From JAXLYE01 sp046351595 (GTDB taxonomy: Bacteria > Myxococcota_A > Polyangia > Palsa-1104 > JAEUJZ01): a stretch of 64,000 nt of DNA. Position numbers and translations under genes: made by a program. Of this stretch, positions 1-8,212 are shown in pieces. The notes under the pieces were generated by a model. That model was not told the DNA's origin. It saw only the letters and a program-made list of their open reading frames with translations, and made no database searches. How positions within the stretch are numbered: the first letter of the stretch is position 1; each line of letters opens with the position of its first letter. Location: assembly GCA_046351595.1 (NCBI GenBank), contig JAXLYE010000003.1, positions 1,054,001 through 1,118,000 of the forward strand, read 5' to 3'.

Positions 1-176
1 CGCGCGACATCCCGGTCATCGCGCTGACCGCGGCGGCCATGCTGCGCGACGCGCGCTCCATCTCCGAGGCCGGGATCGGCCGCGTGCTCACCAAGCCGGT
101 CCAGGTCGACGAGCTGCTCGGCGTGCTGAGCGAGTACCTGAAGTCGCCGCCGCCGCCGCCGCCGCCGCCGATGTGA
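1..176 (+). CDS. Response regulator receiver domain, C-terminal end (partial)
   Basis: Only the last 57 codons lie in the window; the gene starts upstream. The frame that ends at the TGA at 174-176 reads DIPVIALTA followed by a conserved KP pair (VLTKPVQVDELL). This is the typical beta4-alpha4/beta5 end of a REC domain, with the Thr/Ala switch residue and the invariant Lys. The protein ends in a run of eight prolines (147-170) plus Met, so the REC domain is at the C-terminus, as in hybrid histidine kinases. Whether a kinase domain precedes it cannot be seen here. Confidence 0.8.
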   Translation, partial: RDIPVIALTAAAMLRDARSISEAGIGRVLTKPVQVDELLGVLSEYLKSPPPPPPPPM

Positions 177-241
177 TCCGCCGCCCGTCTGCCTGGCGCG
201 GCGCGGTTCAGAAAGGCCGCGGTGTGTGGCAGGATCGGCCC

Positions 242-1264
242 ATGCCGCACCTCCGCGTGATCGAGCCGCACGAGGCGCAGGGGAGCCTGCGCGAGCTCTA
301 CGAGCGCATGCGCAGCCGCCCCATGCCGCCGACCTACCGCCCGGCGCACGGCGGCGTCGCCGGCATCATCCGCGCGCACAGCCTGGATCCCGAGCTCTTG
401 CCGCGGGTGTTCGCGATGTCCTCGAACCTGAACGGCCAGGGACCGCTCGCCTGGCCCGAGCGCGAGCTGGTCAACGCGATCACGTCGCGGCTGAACCAGT
501 GCTTCTATTGAACGGCCGCTCACGCAGAGTTTCTGCGTGTCGCGCTCGATGATCCCAAGCTCGCCGCGCAGGTGATCGCGGACCCGCGCGCGCTCGCCCG
601 CTCGGCCAAGGAGCCGCGGACGCGCGTGCTCGCGCACCTTGCGTGCGCGGTGACCGAGGCGCCGTGGTCGCTCGGGCCCGCCGATCTCGAGCAGGCGCGC
701 GCCGTCGGGCTTCTGGACGAGGCGATCCTGCAGGTGGTGCTCCTGGCGTCGCTGTTCGGGCACCTGAACCGCATCGCCGACGCCGTCGGCATCGAGCTCG
801 ACTACCGCGTCGTGCACACGCCGCCGGCCGCGGTGCCTGCGACGCCGCCGTATGCGCGCCCGGAGCCTGCGCAGCGGCCGCCGCCCGAGGGACGGCGCGC
901 GCTCGAGCTGGCGCTGCGCCCGGCGGCGGTCGAGGCGCTCGCGGCCTGGCAGCGCCACGCCCTTTTGCGCGACGCCCCGCTCGACCGCCGCCAGCGCGCG
1001 CTCATCCGCGGCACCGTCGCCGAGTGCCTGGGCGACCGCTCCGTTATCGAGACAGCCGCCCCGGCCTCGGCGCTGGACGCGGAGCTCGTGCGCGCGGCCG
1101 AGGAGAGCACGCTTACGCCGTGGCGGCTCGGTGCGGCCACGGTCGCGCGGCTGCGCGCCGCCGGGCTGCCCGACGACGCCGCGGTGTTCGACGCGCTGGC
1201 CACGGCGGCGTCGTGCACGGCCTTCTCGCGCATCCCGGTCGCCCTCGCCGCGCTCGGCGCCTGA
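242..1264 (+). CDS. AhpD-like/carboxymuconolactone decarboxylase-fold selenoprotein (CxxU), read through an in-frame TGA
   Basis: Two open segments in the same frame (242-508 and 512-1264) are separated by a single TGA at 509-511. Read as Sec it gives 340 residues. The active site is then complete: Glu75, Cys87, Sec90 and His94, with the E-x11-C-x2-C-x3-H spacing of AhpD and the family context SRLNxCFYx. The second redox Cys of CxxC falls exactly on the TGA. Downstream sequence (AEFLRVALDDP, then APWSLGPADLEQARAVGLLDE) continues the family fold to about residue 188. Residues about 205-340 look like a second, degenerate copy of the domain without a CxxC. The start is ATG 242, with AGGA about 8 nt upstream. 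The expected role is a thiol/selenol peroxidase-type or peroxidase-partner redox protein in the cytoplasm. AhpD-like CxxU selenoproteins are known in bacteria. The alternative is a nonsense mutation or sequencing error of a Cys codon (TGC/TGT). The selA/B/C/D genes are not in this window. Confidence 0.85.
512..538 (+). promoter_or_regulatory. Candidate bacterial SECIS element just 3' of the in-frame TGA
   Basis: A perfect 7-bp stem (522-528 ACGCAGA with 532-538 TCTGCGT) closes a GTT triloop at 529-531. The apical loop starts 17 nt after the TGA and contains GU. The distance and the G/GU in the apical loop match what is known of bacterial SECIS hairpins bound by SelB, such as the one in fdhF. 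It lies inside the coding sequence, as bacterial SECIS elements do. Confidence 0.75.
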
Positions 1265-1580
1265 GCGAGCGGCGGCGCGGGCCGGCGGGGCGGGGTCGCT
1301 CAATGCCGGGGAGGTCGGTCGGGCAGGGCGGTCCGATTATTACACACAGAGTGTAAATACATCGGGCGCGCTGGGGCGAGGGCCGGACCTGGTGTGGCAG
1401 GCAAGGTCTGCGCGCGGCTCGCGGGGCGCGGGCAAAGCCTGCCTGGGGGCGCTGCGCAGGATCTGCGCGCGCGCGGGGCCCGCGGCGATTCTCCGACGGG
1501 GGCGGGGAAACGGTTGAGCTGGCCCGGGGGTTGCTCAAGGCCGGGCACGCCCCTACCGGCGCCAACCCCTGGAGGAATCG
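1265..1580. other. Intergenic region, 316 bp
   Basis: No coding signal is seen on either strand. The region holds one AT-rich palindrome near its start (listed separately) and GC-rich sequence beyond. It presumably carries the promoter of the lipoprotein gene at 1581. Confidence 0.5.
1340..1356. promoter_or_regulatory. Palindrome TTACAC-N5-GTGTAA, possible operator
   Basis: A perfect 6-bp inverted repeat around five bases sits in a locally AT-rich patch of a GC-rich intergenic region. It is 225 bp upstream of the lipoprotein start. The form suits a dimeric regulator, but no regulator is assigned and the distance to the start is large. Confidence 0.3.
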
Positions 1581-2447
1581 ATGTCGCTTCGCACCACGCT
1601 GCTCGGTCTCGTTGCTCTCTCGGCTGCCTGCGGCCAGCCGGCCGGACTCGCGGAACTGGATGGAACGGACGGACGCGCAGGGACCGACGAGGCCGCGGTG
1701 GCGACGGCGGCCCGCGCCCTGAGCACGCGCGCGCAGCAGGCCCTGGACTGGGCCAACGGCTGGTTCCTCGACGTGGACGGCCACCCCGAGAAGCTCGCCG
1801 AGAACGAGTACACGGCCTCGTCCCCGACGCTTGTGCGGGCCGGCGCCGGCGTCCTGGCGAGCAACCGCAGCGTGTGCGGCACCCTGGTCACGATGCTGAT
1901 CCAGAACAGCACGGGCCTTACCTCGAGCGACTTCTACAAGTCCTTCAATAAGGCGATGGACGGCACCTGCGACGTCGGCACCGTCGGCGGCGTGCAGAAG
2001 GGCACGACCAGCCCGAGCGCCGCGCAGTACCTGTACAAGATCAGCCAGTGCGCGGCCACGGGCCCGATCAAGTTCACGGCGCACACGACCATCGGCGCGA
2101 TCGAGGCCGGCGACGTCCTGGTGGTGAGCTTCCCCGAGCGCACGGACATCAGCGGCCACGTGATGGTGGTGCGCGCCGCGCCGGTCGCGGACACGAGCCT
2201 GCCGGCGGGCCCGTCGGGCAGCACCGCGTACGCGGTCGAGGTCATCGACTCGACGCAGACGCCGCACGGCACGTCCGCGACGTACCCGGACTGGCGCGGC
2301 GGCGGCACCGGCGAGGGCCTGGGCCACGGCACCTTCATCCTGTACGCGAGCGCCACCGGCGCGCTGGTCGCCTCGCGCTGGAGCGCGACGGATCCGGACC
2401 TGTTCGACAGCTCCGCGCACCCGCTGGCGGCGGGCGGGCTGCAGTAG
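1581..2447 (+). CDS. Lipoprotein with NlpC/P60-like (papain-fold) features
   Basis: The 288-residue protein begins with a short hydrophobic signal ending in the lipobox LSAAC (Cys at residue 14), so it is probably lipid-anchored. GGAGG lies 5 nt before ATG 1581. The middle contains a Cys in SVCGTLVTML, then a GDVLVVSF strand and a GHVMVV segment, then VIDST. This Cys...GDxxxF...His...Asp order resembles NlpC/P60 or CHAP amidases, which cut peptide bonds in peptidoglycan. The resemblance is by pattern only and the catalytic assignment is an inference. The protein may instead be a myxobacterial hypothetical lipoprotein of unknown role. Confidence 0.6.
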   Translation: MSLRTTLLGLVALSAACGQPAGLAELDGTDGRAGTDEAAVATAARALSTRAQQALDWANGWFLDVDGHPEKLAENEYTASSPTLVRAGAGVLASNRSVCGTLVTMLIQNSTGLTSSDFYKSFNKAMDGTCDVGTVGGVQKGTTSPSAAQYLYKISQCAATGPIKFTAHTTIGAIEAGDVLVVSFPERTDISGHVMVVRAAPVADTSLPAGPSGSTAYAVEVIDSTQTPHGTSATYPDWRGGGTGEGLGHGTFILYASATGALVASRWSATDPDLFDSSAHPLAAGGLQ

Positions 2448-2489
2448 CGCAGCGGCCGGCCGGGCGAGCGGGCGCCGGGCGAGCGCGCG

Positions 2490-2825
2490 TCAGTCCATGT
2501 GCTCGAGGATCGCGCCGTCGCCGCCGACGGCGAAGGTGTGGCCGCCGGTGCTGGTGACGCCGAACAGGAAGGTGGCGGCGCCGCTCTGCACCGAGGTCCA
2601 GCGCGCGCCGTCGAAGGCCAGCACGGTCCCGGCCTGGCCGACGGCATAGGCGCGGCTCGGCGTCAGCGCGAAGACGCGCGACAGGGCGTTGCTGGTGCCC
2701 GCGGTCACCGCGGTCCAGGCGGCGCCGTCGAAGTGCAGCAGGGTGCCGCCGTCGCCGACGGCCCAGACGTCGCTGGCCGAGGTGCCGTGCACGCCGCGCA
2801 GCTGCGTGGTGGTGCCGCTGCTCAT
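2490..2825 (-). CDS. Propeller-repeat protein, N-terminally truncated remnant
   Basis: 111 residues made of about 39-aa repeats with the signature SGTTxxLxxVxGxSxxDVWAVGxxGTLLHFDGxxWT. Such repeats form beta-propellers in secreted myxobacterial proteins. The frame stays repeat-like upstream of the Met (DGGLLLFHNGTTWTP), but it meets a stop before any conventional start and there is no signal peptide. It therefore looks like the 3' end of a larger gene that has lost its beginning. It is related to the proteins at 4455-5816 and 15738-16220. Confidence 0.5.
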   Translation of the reverse strand: MSSGTTTQLRGVHGTSASDVWAVGDGGTLLHFDGAAWTAVTAGTSNALSRVFALTPSRAYAVGQAGTVLAFDGARWTSVQSGAATFLFGVTSTGGHTFAVGGDGAILEHMD

Positions 2826-3028
2826 CGGAGTCCAGGTGGTGCCGTTGTGGAACAGAAGGAGCCCGCCGTCGCGCGCGCGGCGGTCGCGTTCCCCGGGCTG
2901 CGGCGTGCGGCGCGAGGAGCCGCGGGGAACGAGCGCCGTCGCCAGCGGATACCGGCGTCAGGACAGGGTGCGGATCGACGGAGCGTGATCCGGCGGCGTG
3001 CACGCGCGCGCTCGTGCGATGCTGGCGC

Positions 3029-4441
3029 ATGCGCACCAACGACCGCTGGCTGCGGCTCCGGCACGTCGGGACCCGGGGGCGGCAGCTCTCCATCCGCGCG
3101 GAGCTCGACGGGCACGAGCTCTCGACCTCGATCTGGTATGAGGACGTGGACTTCGATCGGCTCGGGTCCGCGCTCGGCGAGACGGGCCTGCTGCGGGTCG
3201 CGTTCCACATCGCCAGCTTCGAGCTGAACAAGCTGTGCAGCTTCGCTCCCACACACCTGTCGTTCGGTCCGTACGCACGCTTCGTGACGCCCGCTTTCGC
3301 GGAGCTCTGGTACACGGTGCTGGACAGGGTCTGGGCGCAGTGGCGCTGGGAGCACGACCTGCCGGACTACAAGGGGCCGCTGCTCACCGACGAGCCCGTG
3401 CCGCCCGGTGCCGACCTGCCGCGGGCGCGCTTTTTGGCCGACGATCGCGACGAGGCGCTGCTCTTCTTCGGCGGCGGCAAGGACAGCCTGGTCGCGGCGC
3501 GGCTCCTGTCCGCGGCGGGCGTCGCATGGTCGAGCAGCACGTATGCGCACTCGATCTACGGGCGGTACAAAGAGCAGCACGCGCTGGTCGACGGGCTGCT
3601 CGATACATTGCGACCGCAGCGGCGGCACCGGCAGTGGATCGCGGACGAGGTCTTCGCCGCGCCGCTGCCCGAGCTCTTGCCGCAGTACGGCGTGCGCTCG
3701 CTGCTCGCGGCCGAAACCCCGAGCTCGGTGTTTGCGGCGCTGCCGACGGTGCTCAGCCACGGCTACCGGCAGGTGGTGCTGGCGCATGAGCACAGCGCCA
3801 ACCGCGGCAACCTGATCTGGTCGCGCACTGGCGAAGAAGTGAACCACCAGTGGGGCAAGTCGTGGGAGGCGGAGCGGCTGCTCGCCGGCTACATCGAGCG
3901 CGAGCTGCTGCCCGGCTTCCGCTGGTTCTCGATCTTGCAGCCGCTCTCGGACGTCCTCATCTTCGAGCTCCTGCGCGGCGCCGGAAACCGCGTCCTGTAC
4001 ACGCACTCGTGCAACGTGAAGAAGCCGTGGTGCCGGCGCTGCGCCAAGTGCGCGTACGTGGCGCTGGGCTACGCCGCGCACCTGCCCGACGGGCTGTACG
4101 CGCGGATCTTTCCCGAGGACGTGCTCGATCTGCCGGAGAACGAGGAGTTCTTCCGCCAGATGATCGGCCTGGATGGGCACACTCCCTTCGAGTGCATCGG
4201 CGAGATCGACGAGGCGCGGCTCGCGCTCGCGCTGTGTGCGGCGCGGGGGCACGATGCGCGCGCGGTCCGGATGTTCCAGGAGGAGGGGGGGAGCCTTCCT
4301 GTGTCCGAGGTGCTGCGGCGCTACGCGGTCGTCCATGGCGAAGCGCCGCACGGCATCCCGGAGCCGCTCGCGGCGCGGGTGCTGCCGCTCATGCAGGCGG
4401 CGGCGGCCGACGCCGTGACGCGCATCACGTCGCTGCTGTAG
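3029..4441 (+). CDS. murL: PP-loop superfamily enzyme, MurL-like UDP-MurNAc-L-Ala-L-Glu epimerase candidate
   Basis: The 470-residue protein has a PP-loop ATP-pyrophosphatase motif FFGGGKDSLVA at about residue 150. It is followed by HEHSANRGNL, VNHQWGKSWEAE, WFSILQPLSDVLIFELL and a C-terminal HSCNVKKPWCxxCxKCAY cysteine cluster. This series of blocks matches what I remember of the MurL family. MurL epimerises the L-Glu of UDP-MurNAc-L-Ala-L-Glu to D-Glu using ATP, an alternative to glutamate racemase (MurI). Its usual partner MurD2 is not in the window. ATG 3029 is chosen; an in-frame GTG at 3014 adds five residues, and neither has a clear ribosome site. No operon partner is apparent, since both neighbours are propeller genes on the other strand. 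The function is family-based and not proven. Confidence 0.62.
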   Translation: MRTNDRWLRLRHVGTRGRQLSIRAELDGHELSTSIWYEDVDFDRLGSALGETGLLRVAFHIASFELNKLCSFAPTHLSFGPYARFVTPAFAELWYTVLDRVWAQWRWEHDLPDYKGPLLTDEPVPPGADLPRARFLADDRDEALLFFGGGKDSLVAARLLSAAGVAWSSSTYAHSIYGRYKEQHALVDGLLDTLRPQRRHRQWIADEVFAAPLPELLPQYGVRSLLAAETPSSVFAALPTVLSHGYRQVVLAHEHSANRGNLIWSRTGEEVNHQWGKSWEAERLLAGYIERELLPGFRWFSILQPLSDVLIFELLRGAGNRVLYTHSCNVKKPWCRRCAKCAYVALGYAAHLPDGLYARIFPEDVLDLPENEEFFRQMIGLDGHTPFECIGEIDEARLALALCAARGHDARAVRMFQEEGGSLPVSEVLRRYAVVHGEAPHGIPEPLAARVLPLMQAAAADAVTRITSLL

Positions 4442-4454
4442 CCGGGCTTCGCTG

Positions 4455-5816
4455 TCATCGGGCTGCCGGCTCCGGGTGTACAGAGGGAGCAGCGCTTGAG
4501 CGGAGGGACCCACGGCGCTGCCGGAGACTGCCGTTCCTCTGGGCTTTCCCGAGGCCGGGCGGCGGGCGGCCGGCGACGGCGGCGGCGGCGGTGCGCTGCT
4601 GGAACAGGATGGTGCCGCGCGCGCCGACGGCAAAGACGTGCGTGGCGTCGAGCGCGAAGAGGGCGGACAGGTCGTTGGTCGTGCCGCTGGTCACCGCGGT
4701 CCAGGCCGCGCCGTCGTAGCGCAGGAGCGTGCCGGCGTCGCCGACGGCCCAGGCGCGAGCGGCGTCGACGCCGGCGACGTCGCGCAGGTTGCTGGTGGTG
4801 CCGCTGGTCATGGCGGTCCAGGCGGTGCCGTCCCAGCGCACGAGCGTGCCGGAGACGCCGACGGCCCAGGCGCTCGTGGGGCCTGGGCCCCAGACGCCGT
4901 AGAGCGTGCGCGTGGTGGCGCTGTGCGGCTGCACGCTCCAGGCCGCGCCGTCGTAGCGCTGGATGCGCCCGAGGTCGCCGACGGCCCAGGCGCTGCTCGG
5001 CGACACGGCGCGCACGCAGTACAGGTTGGTGGTGTCGCCGCTTGTCAGCGCGGACCAGCTCGCGCCGTCGTAGCGCAGCAGGGCGCCGGCGCTGCTGACC
5101 GCGTACGGACCCGTGCCGGCGCGGCCGTGCACGCCGAACAGGGTGTCCTGCGTGCCGCTCGGCTGCGCGCTCCAGGTGGCGCCGTTCCACTTGAGGATCT
5201 CGCCGGTGATGCCGACGGCCCAGGCGTTGCCCGCGTCGAGCGCGTAGGCGCCGTAGAGGCGGCGGGCCGAGGGCGTCTCCAGCGCCGACCAGGCGGTCCC
5301 GTTCCAGCGCGCGATGGCGCCGACGTCGCCGACCGCCCAGACGTTGTTCGCGTCCGCGCCGGTGATGCCGAGCAGGCTCCGTGTGGTGTTGCTCACAGCG
5401 GTCGTCCAGGCCGTGCCGTCGTAGCGCACGATGACGCCGGCGGAGCCCGCGGCCCAGGCGTGGGTCGCATCGCTGGCCCACACCGCGCTGAGTGTAGTCG
5501 TGGTGGGGCTGGTCGCCGCCCGCCACGCGCTGCCGTCCCAGCGCAGGATCGCTCCGCCGGTGCCGACGGCCCAGGCGCTGCTGCGATCGAGCACGTGCAG
5601 GCCGTTCAGCTGCGCGAGCGTGCCGCTGCTCTGCGGCGTCCAGGATCTGCCGTCATAGCGCACAAGGTCTGCGGGCTGCATTCGCGCGCCGCGTGGACGG
5701 GCAGCGCGGCGGCCGGGCTGCCGCCGAACAGCCGCGGAACGCCACCGGCACTGCGCCGCGCCGCGCGCGGAGGCCACGCCGCCCCGCGAGCAGAGGTACG
5801 ATGGGGCGGGTCGCAT
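4455..5816 (-). CDS. Tandem propeller-repeat protein (nine repeats)
   Basis: Nine consecutive units of about 39 residues follow the pattern (L/V)RYDGxxWxxxxSGTTxxLxxVxxxDxxxAWAVGxxGxI. They are obvious at the DNA level as well, as recurring GCCGACGGCCCAGGC blocks on the + strand. The predicted fold is a beta-propeller, probably for surface or secreted binding. The first 45 residues are Arg-rich and contain no signal peptide or lipobox. The repeat region begins just after an internal ATG at 5681, which may be the true start. Relatives of this type usually begin with a lipoprotein signal and a WxxPxPQGN block, so the 5' end here may have been lost. The C-terminal tail of about 50 residues is low-complexity. 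Confidence 0.6.
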   Translation of the reverse strand: MRPAPSYLCSRGGVASARGAAQCRWRSAAVRRQPGRRAARPRGARMQPADLVRYDGRSWTPQSSGTLAQLNGLHVLDRSSAWAVGTGGAILRWDGSAWRAATSPTTTTLSAVWASDATHAWAAGSAGVIVRYDGTAWTTAVSNTTRSLLGITGADANNVWAVGDVGAIARWNGTAWSALETPSARRLYGAYALDAGNAWAVGITGEILKWNGATWSAQPSGTQDTLFGVHGRAGTGPYAVSSAGALLRYDGASWSALTSGDTTNLYCVRAVSPSSAWAVGDLGRIQRYDGAAWSVQPHSATTRTLYGVWGPGPTSAWAVGVSGTLVRWDGTAWTAMTSGTTSNLRDVAGVDAARAWAVGDAGTLLRYDGAAWTAVTSGTTNDLSALFALDATHVFAVGARGTILFQQRTAAAAVAGRPPPGLGKAQRNGSLRQRRGSLRSSAAPSVHPEPAAR

Positions 5817-6147
5817 GCTCTGCGCGCGGGCTGCACGGACAGGAGGAGAGGACGCAGCTTGCGGCGCGGGCTGGAGGTGCGGTGGCCCGATCTGGGAGCG
5901 CAGGGGCGCGCCGCGACGGTGACGCGCCTGCTGTCACCGCCCGTCGCCAGCGCTCGGCGCCCGGCCCGATTCGGGGCCTCCAGGAACCTTTCGCACACCG
6001 GCCTCGTCCCTCGTCGATGAGCGCAGGCTCGGGGGACGACGGTCGCCGCGCCTCGCACGGCCTCTGAGAGGGAATCGTTGGGAGCTCGGAGAGAGTTCCA
6101 AGGGAACCCCGGAGGAGACCGGAGCAGGCCAGAAGGAGATGGAAATC
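5817..6147. other. Intergenic region, 331 bp, divergent promoters
   Basis: No convincing gene is seen. A short hairpin GTTCC-AAG-GGAAC lies at 6095-6107. AAGGAG at 6133-6138 is the ribosome site for the following gene. The region should hold the promoter of the 6148-9760 operon. Confidence 0.5.
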
Positions 6148-7566
6148 GTGAGAAAACGTACGTACCGATGGATCTTGGTCCCGGCTCTCTTATTCCTTCC
6201 TGAACAGCTCCACGCCAAGCCGCCGGCCGGCGGCGTGTTCTGCCAGAAATATCCCAACTCGCCGGAGTGTGTGGGCAAGCAGCCCTCCTGCACGTACTGC
6301 CACGTCGCGCCGCCGCAGCGCAACGTGTTCGGGACCGCGGTGTCCCAGAACCTGGCGCCGGGCGCGCCGCGGCCGCTGTCGGACACCGACTTCGCGGCGG
6401 CGCTGCCGAGCGCGCTGGCCGCGGTGGAGGGCCTGGACTCCGACGGTGACGGCGTCAGCAACCTGACCGAGATCCAGCAGGGCACGCAGCCCGCGGATCC
6501 GAACAGCAAGCCCGCGGACGGCGCCTGCCAGGGCGGTGACAACCCGCAGTACTCGGTCTGCCGCTACGACCTGCGGTATACGTACCGGAAGGTGCTGCTC
6601 GACTTCTGCGGCGCCTCGCCCGCGTTCGCGCAGGTGACGGCGTTCGCCGAGCGGCCGAGCGACGCCGACCGGCAGGCGTTCATCGATCAGGAGCTCGACC
6701 GCTGCACGCAGACGGAGTTCTGGAAGGGCAAGAACGGCCAGCTGTGGAAGGTGGCGCACCCGAAGATCCGCCCGGTCGGGTCGCTCAAGGACGGCGAGGA
6801 CAAGGGCGGCGTGCCGCTCGCCGACTACTACGATGACTACGCGCTGTTCGCGTATACGCAGACCGACGATCACGACGCGCGCGAGATCCTGACCGCCGAC
6901 TACTTCGTCCAGCGCGCGACCAACCCCACGCGCTACACCAAGGTGTCGAGCCTGTCGTCGCAGCGCGTCGATCAGGCGCACCGCGCCGGCAACATGACGA
7001 CGGCGTGGGCGCTGACCGCGTTCGTCATGTTCACGGCCATCCCGCGCAACGCCGCCTCGCAGATGTACCGCGCCTACCTGGGCCTGGACATCGCCAAGCA
7101 GGAGGGCCTGTACAGCGTCGCCAACGAGCCGCAGGACTACGACGCCAAGGGGGTGACGGCCAAGGAGTGCGCGGCCTGCCACGCCACGCTGGATCCTCTT
7201 ACGTACCCGTTCCGGAACTACAACGGGATCTCGAACGCGATGTACTCGGTGCAGTACATAAACAACCGCCTGGAGACGTTCTTCCCGACGGTGGCTCCGC
7301 GCATCACGCAGACCCCGGAGCGCGGCGTGATCTTCAACCAGCCGGTGAACAACCTGCGCGAGTGGGCGCGCGTCGGCGCGGACAGCGATGCGTTCGCGAT
7401 CTCGACGACCACGGACTACTGGAAGCTGCTCGTCGGGCACGCCCCGCGGCCCGAGGAGAATGCCGAGTTTGTCGCCACCTGGCAGCGCTTCAAGACGACC
7501 CACCAGTATCGCGTCCAGAAGCTCCTGCACGACATCGTGAAGACGGAGGCCTACGGTGCACCTTAA
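6148..7566 (+). CDS. Secreted di-heme c-type cytochrome-like protein
   Basis: A signal peptide (RKRTYRW then a hydrophobic core ending LHA) is followed by a first heme-binding motif CTYCH. Next come a calcium-binding DSDGDGVSNLTE thrombospondin-type-3-like loop, a long middle domain and a second heme motif CAACHATLDPLTYPFRNY near residue 345. The second block resembles the C-terminal DUF1588/DUF1585-type region of planctomycete and myxobacterial cytochromes. GTG 6148 is chosen because AAGGAG lies 9 nt upstream; an in-frame ATG at 6139 abuts the ribosome site directly. It overlaps the next gene by 11 nt and forms an operon with the lipoprotein and the DUF1501 protein. The likely role is periplasmic electron transfer of unknown substrate. 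Confidence 0.68.
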   Translation: MRKRTYRWILVPALLFLPEQLHAKPPAGGVFCQKYPNSPECVGKQPSCTYCHVAPPQRNVFGTAVSQNLAPGAPRPLSDTDFAAALPSALAAVEGLDSDGDGVSNLTEIQQGTQPADPNSKPADGACQGGDNPQYSVCRYDLRYTYRKVLLDFCGASPAFAQVTAFAERPSDADRQAFIDQELDRCTQTEFWKGKNGQLWKVAHPKIRPVGSLKDGEDKGGVPLADYYDDYALFAYTQTDDHDAREILTADYFVQRATNPTRYTKVSSLSSQRVDQAHRAGNMTTAWALTAFVMFTAIPRNAASQMYRAYLGLDIAKQEGLYSVANEPQDYDAKGVTAKECAACHATLDPLTYPFRNYNGISNAMYSVQYINNRLETFFPTVAPRITQTPERGVIFNQPVNNLREWARVGADSDAFAISTTTDYWKLLVGHAPRPEENAEFVATWQRFKTTHQYRVQKLLHDIVKTEAYGAP

Positions 7567-8200
7567 AAAAATATTCTGTCTGCTCACGCTGTCGGCCGCG
7601 TGCTCGGGGACGCCTCCGGCCACGGATCCGGACGTCCTGGAGCCGCCGGCGGTGCCGGTCGCGAAGTCGGCGCGCGGGAACCTGCGCTTCAAGGGGCCCG
7701 AGCGCATCAACAGCGACTTCGCGGCGGCGCTGGAGCTGCCCGCGGACGCGCTGTGTCTGGAGCTCGGGCAGTACGCCTGCACCACGGCCGTGCACAACGT
7801 CGCGCTCGGAGGTGTCGATCCGTACGGACCCGGCCTGTATGAGGCGCCCGGCGTCACCGCCAGCACGACCCCGCTCGTGGTCGAGCGCATCGCCTGGGCC
7901 GCGTGCGGCAAGCGCGTGGAGCTGGATCTGGCCGACGCCGGCAAGGCGGTGATCTTCCGCGGCATCGCCCTTGATGCCAGCGGCAAGAAGCTCGCCAGCC
8001 CGGACAGCGCCGAGGTGCGGTCCGCGATCATCGAGGTGACCCAGCGCATCCTTCTGCGCAAGCCCTACCGCACCGAGGTCGATCGCTACGTGAAGCTCGC
8101 GCGCGACATCGAGGCGACCGGCACTCCGGAGCCGGCGCGCGCCTTCATGCAGTCGCTGTGCTTCTCGGTCCTCTCGTCCACAGAGTCGGTCTTCTACTAA
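7556..8200 (+). CDS. Lipoprotein of unknown function, middle gene of the cytochrome/DUF1501 operon
   Basis: 214 residues from GTG 7556, inside the end of the previous gene. The signal has the lipobox LSAAC (Cys at residue 16). Four further Cys follow (LCLELGQYACTT, AACGKR, LCFSV), perhaps as disulfides. I do not recognise a domain. Its fixed place between a c-type cytochrome and a DUF1501 protein suggests that the three act together in the envelope. Confidence 0.6.
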   Translation: MHLKKIFCLLTLSAACSGTPPATDPDVLEPPAVPVAKSARGNLRFKGPERINSDFAAALELPADALCLELGQYACTTAVHNVALGGVDPYGPGLYEAPGVTASTTPLVVERIAWAACGKRVELDLADAGKAVIFRGIALDASGKKLASPDSAEVRSAIIEVTQRILLRKPYRTEVDRYVKLARDIEATGTPEPARAFMQSLCFSVLSSTESVFY

Positions 8201-8212
8201 GGAGTTCAGGTC

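Noticed and set aside
147..170. CCG triplet run
   Set aside because: It simply encodes an eight-proline tail on the receiver domain protein; not treated as a separate repeat element.
509..511. TGA as an ordinary stop or frameshift/pseudogene mark
   Set aside because: There is no frame change, the codon sits on a redox Cys position and a perfect hairpin follows. Sec is the better explanation, though a TGC/TGT error remains possible until the genome is checked for Sec genes.
2822..4633. 603-codon open frame on the - strand opposite the MurL-like gene
   Set aside because: No recognisable domain and Arg/Gln-rich composition; the + strand gene carries a PP-loop and cysteine cluster.
4500..5700. 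Regular spacing of repeats suggested a CRISPR-like array
   Set aside because: The period is about 117 bp, in frame, and encodes a propeller repeat with diverged units; there are no identical repeats with unique spacers.
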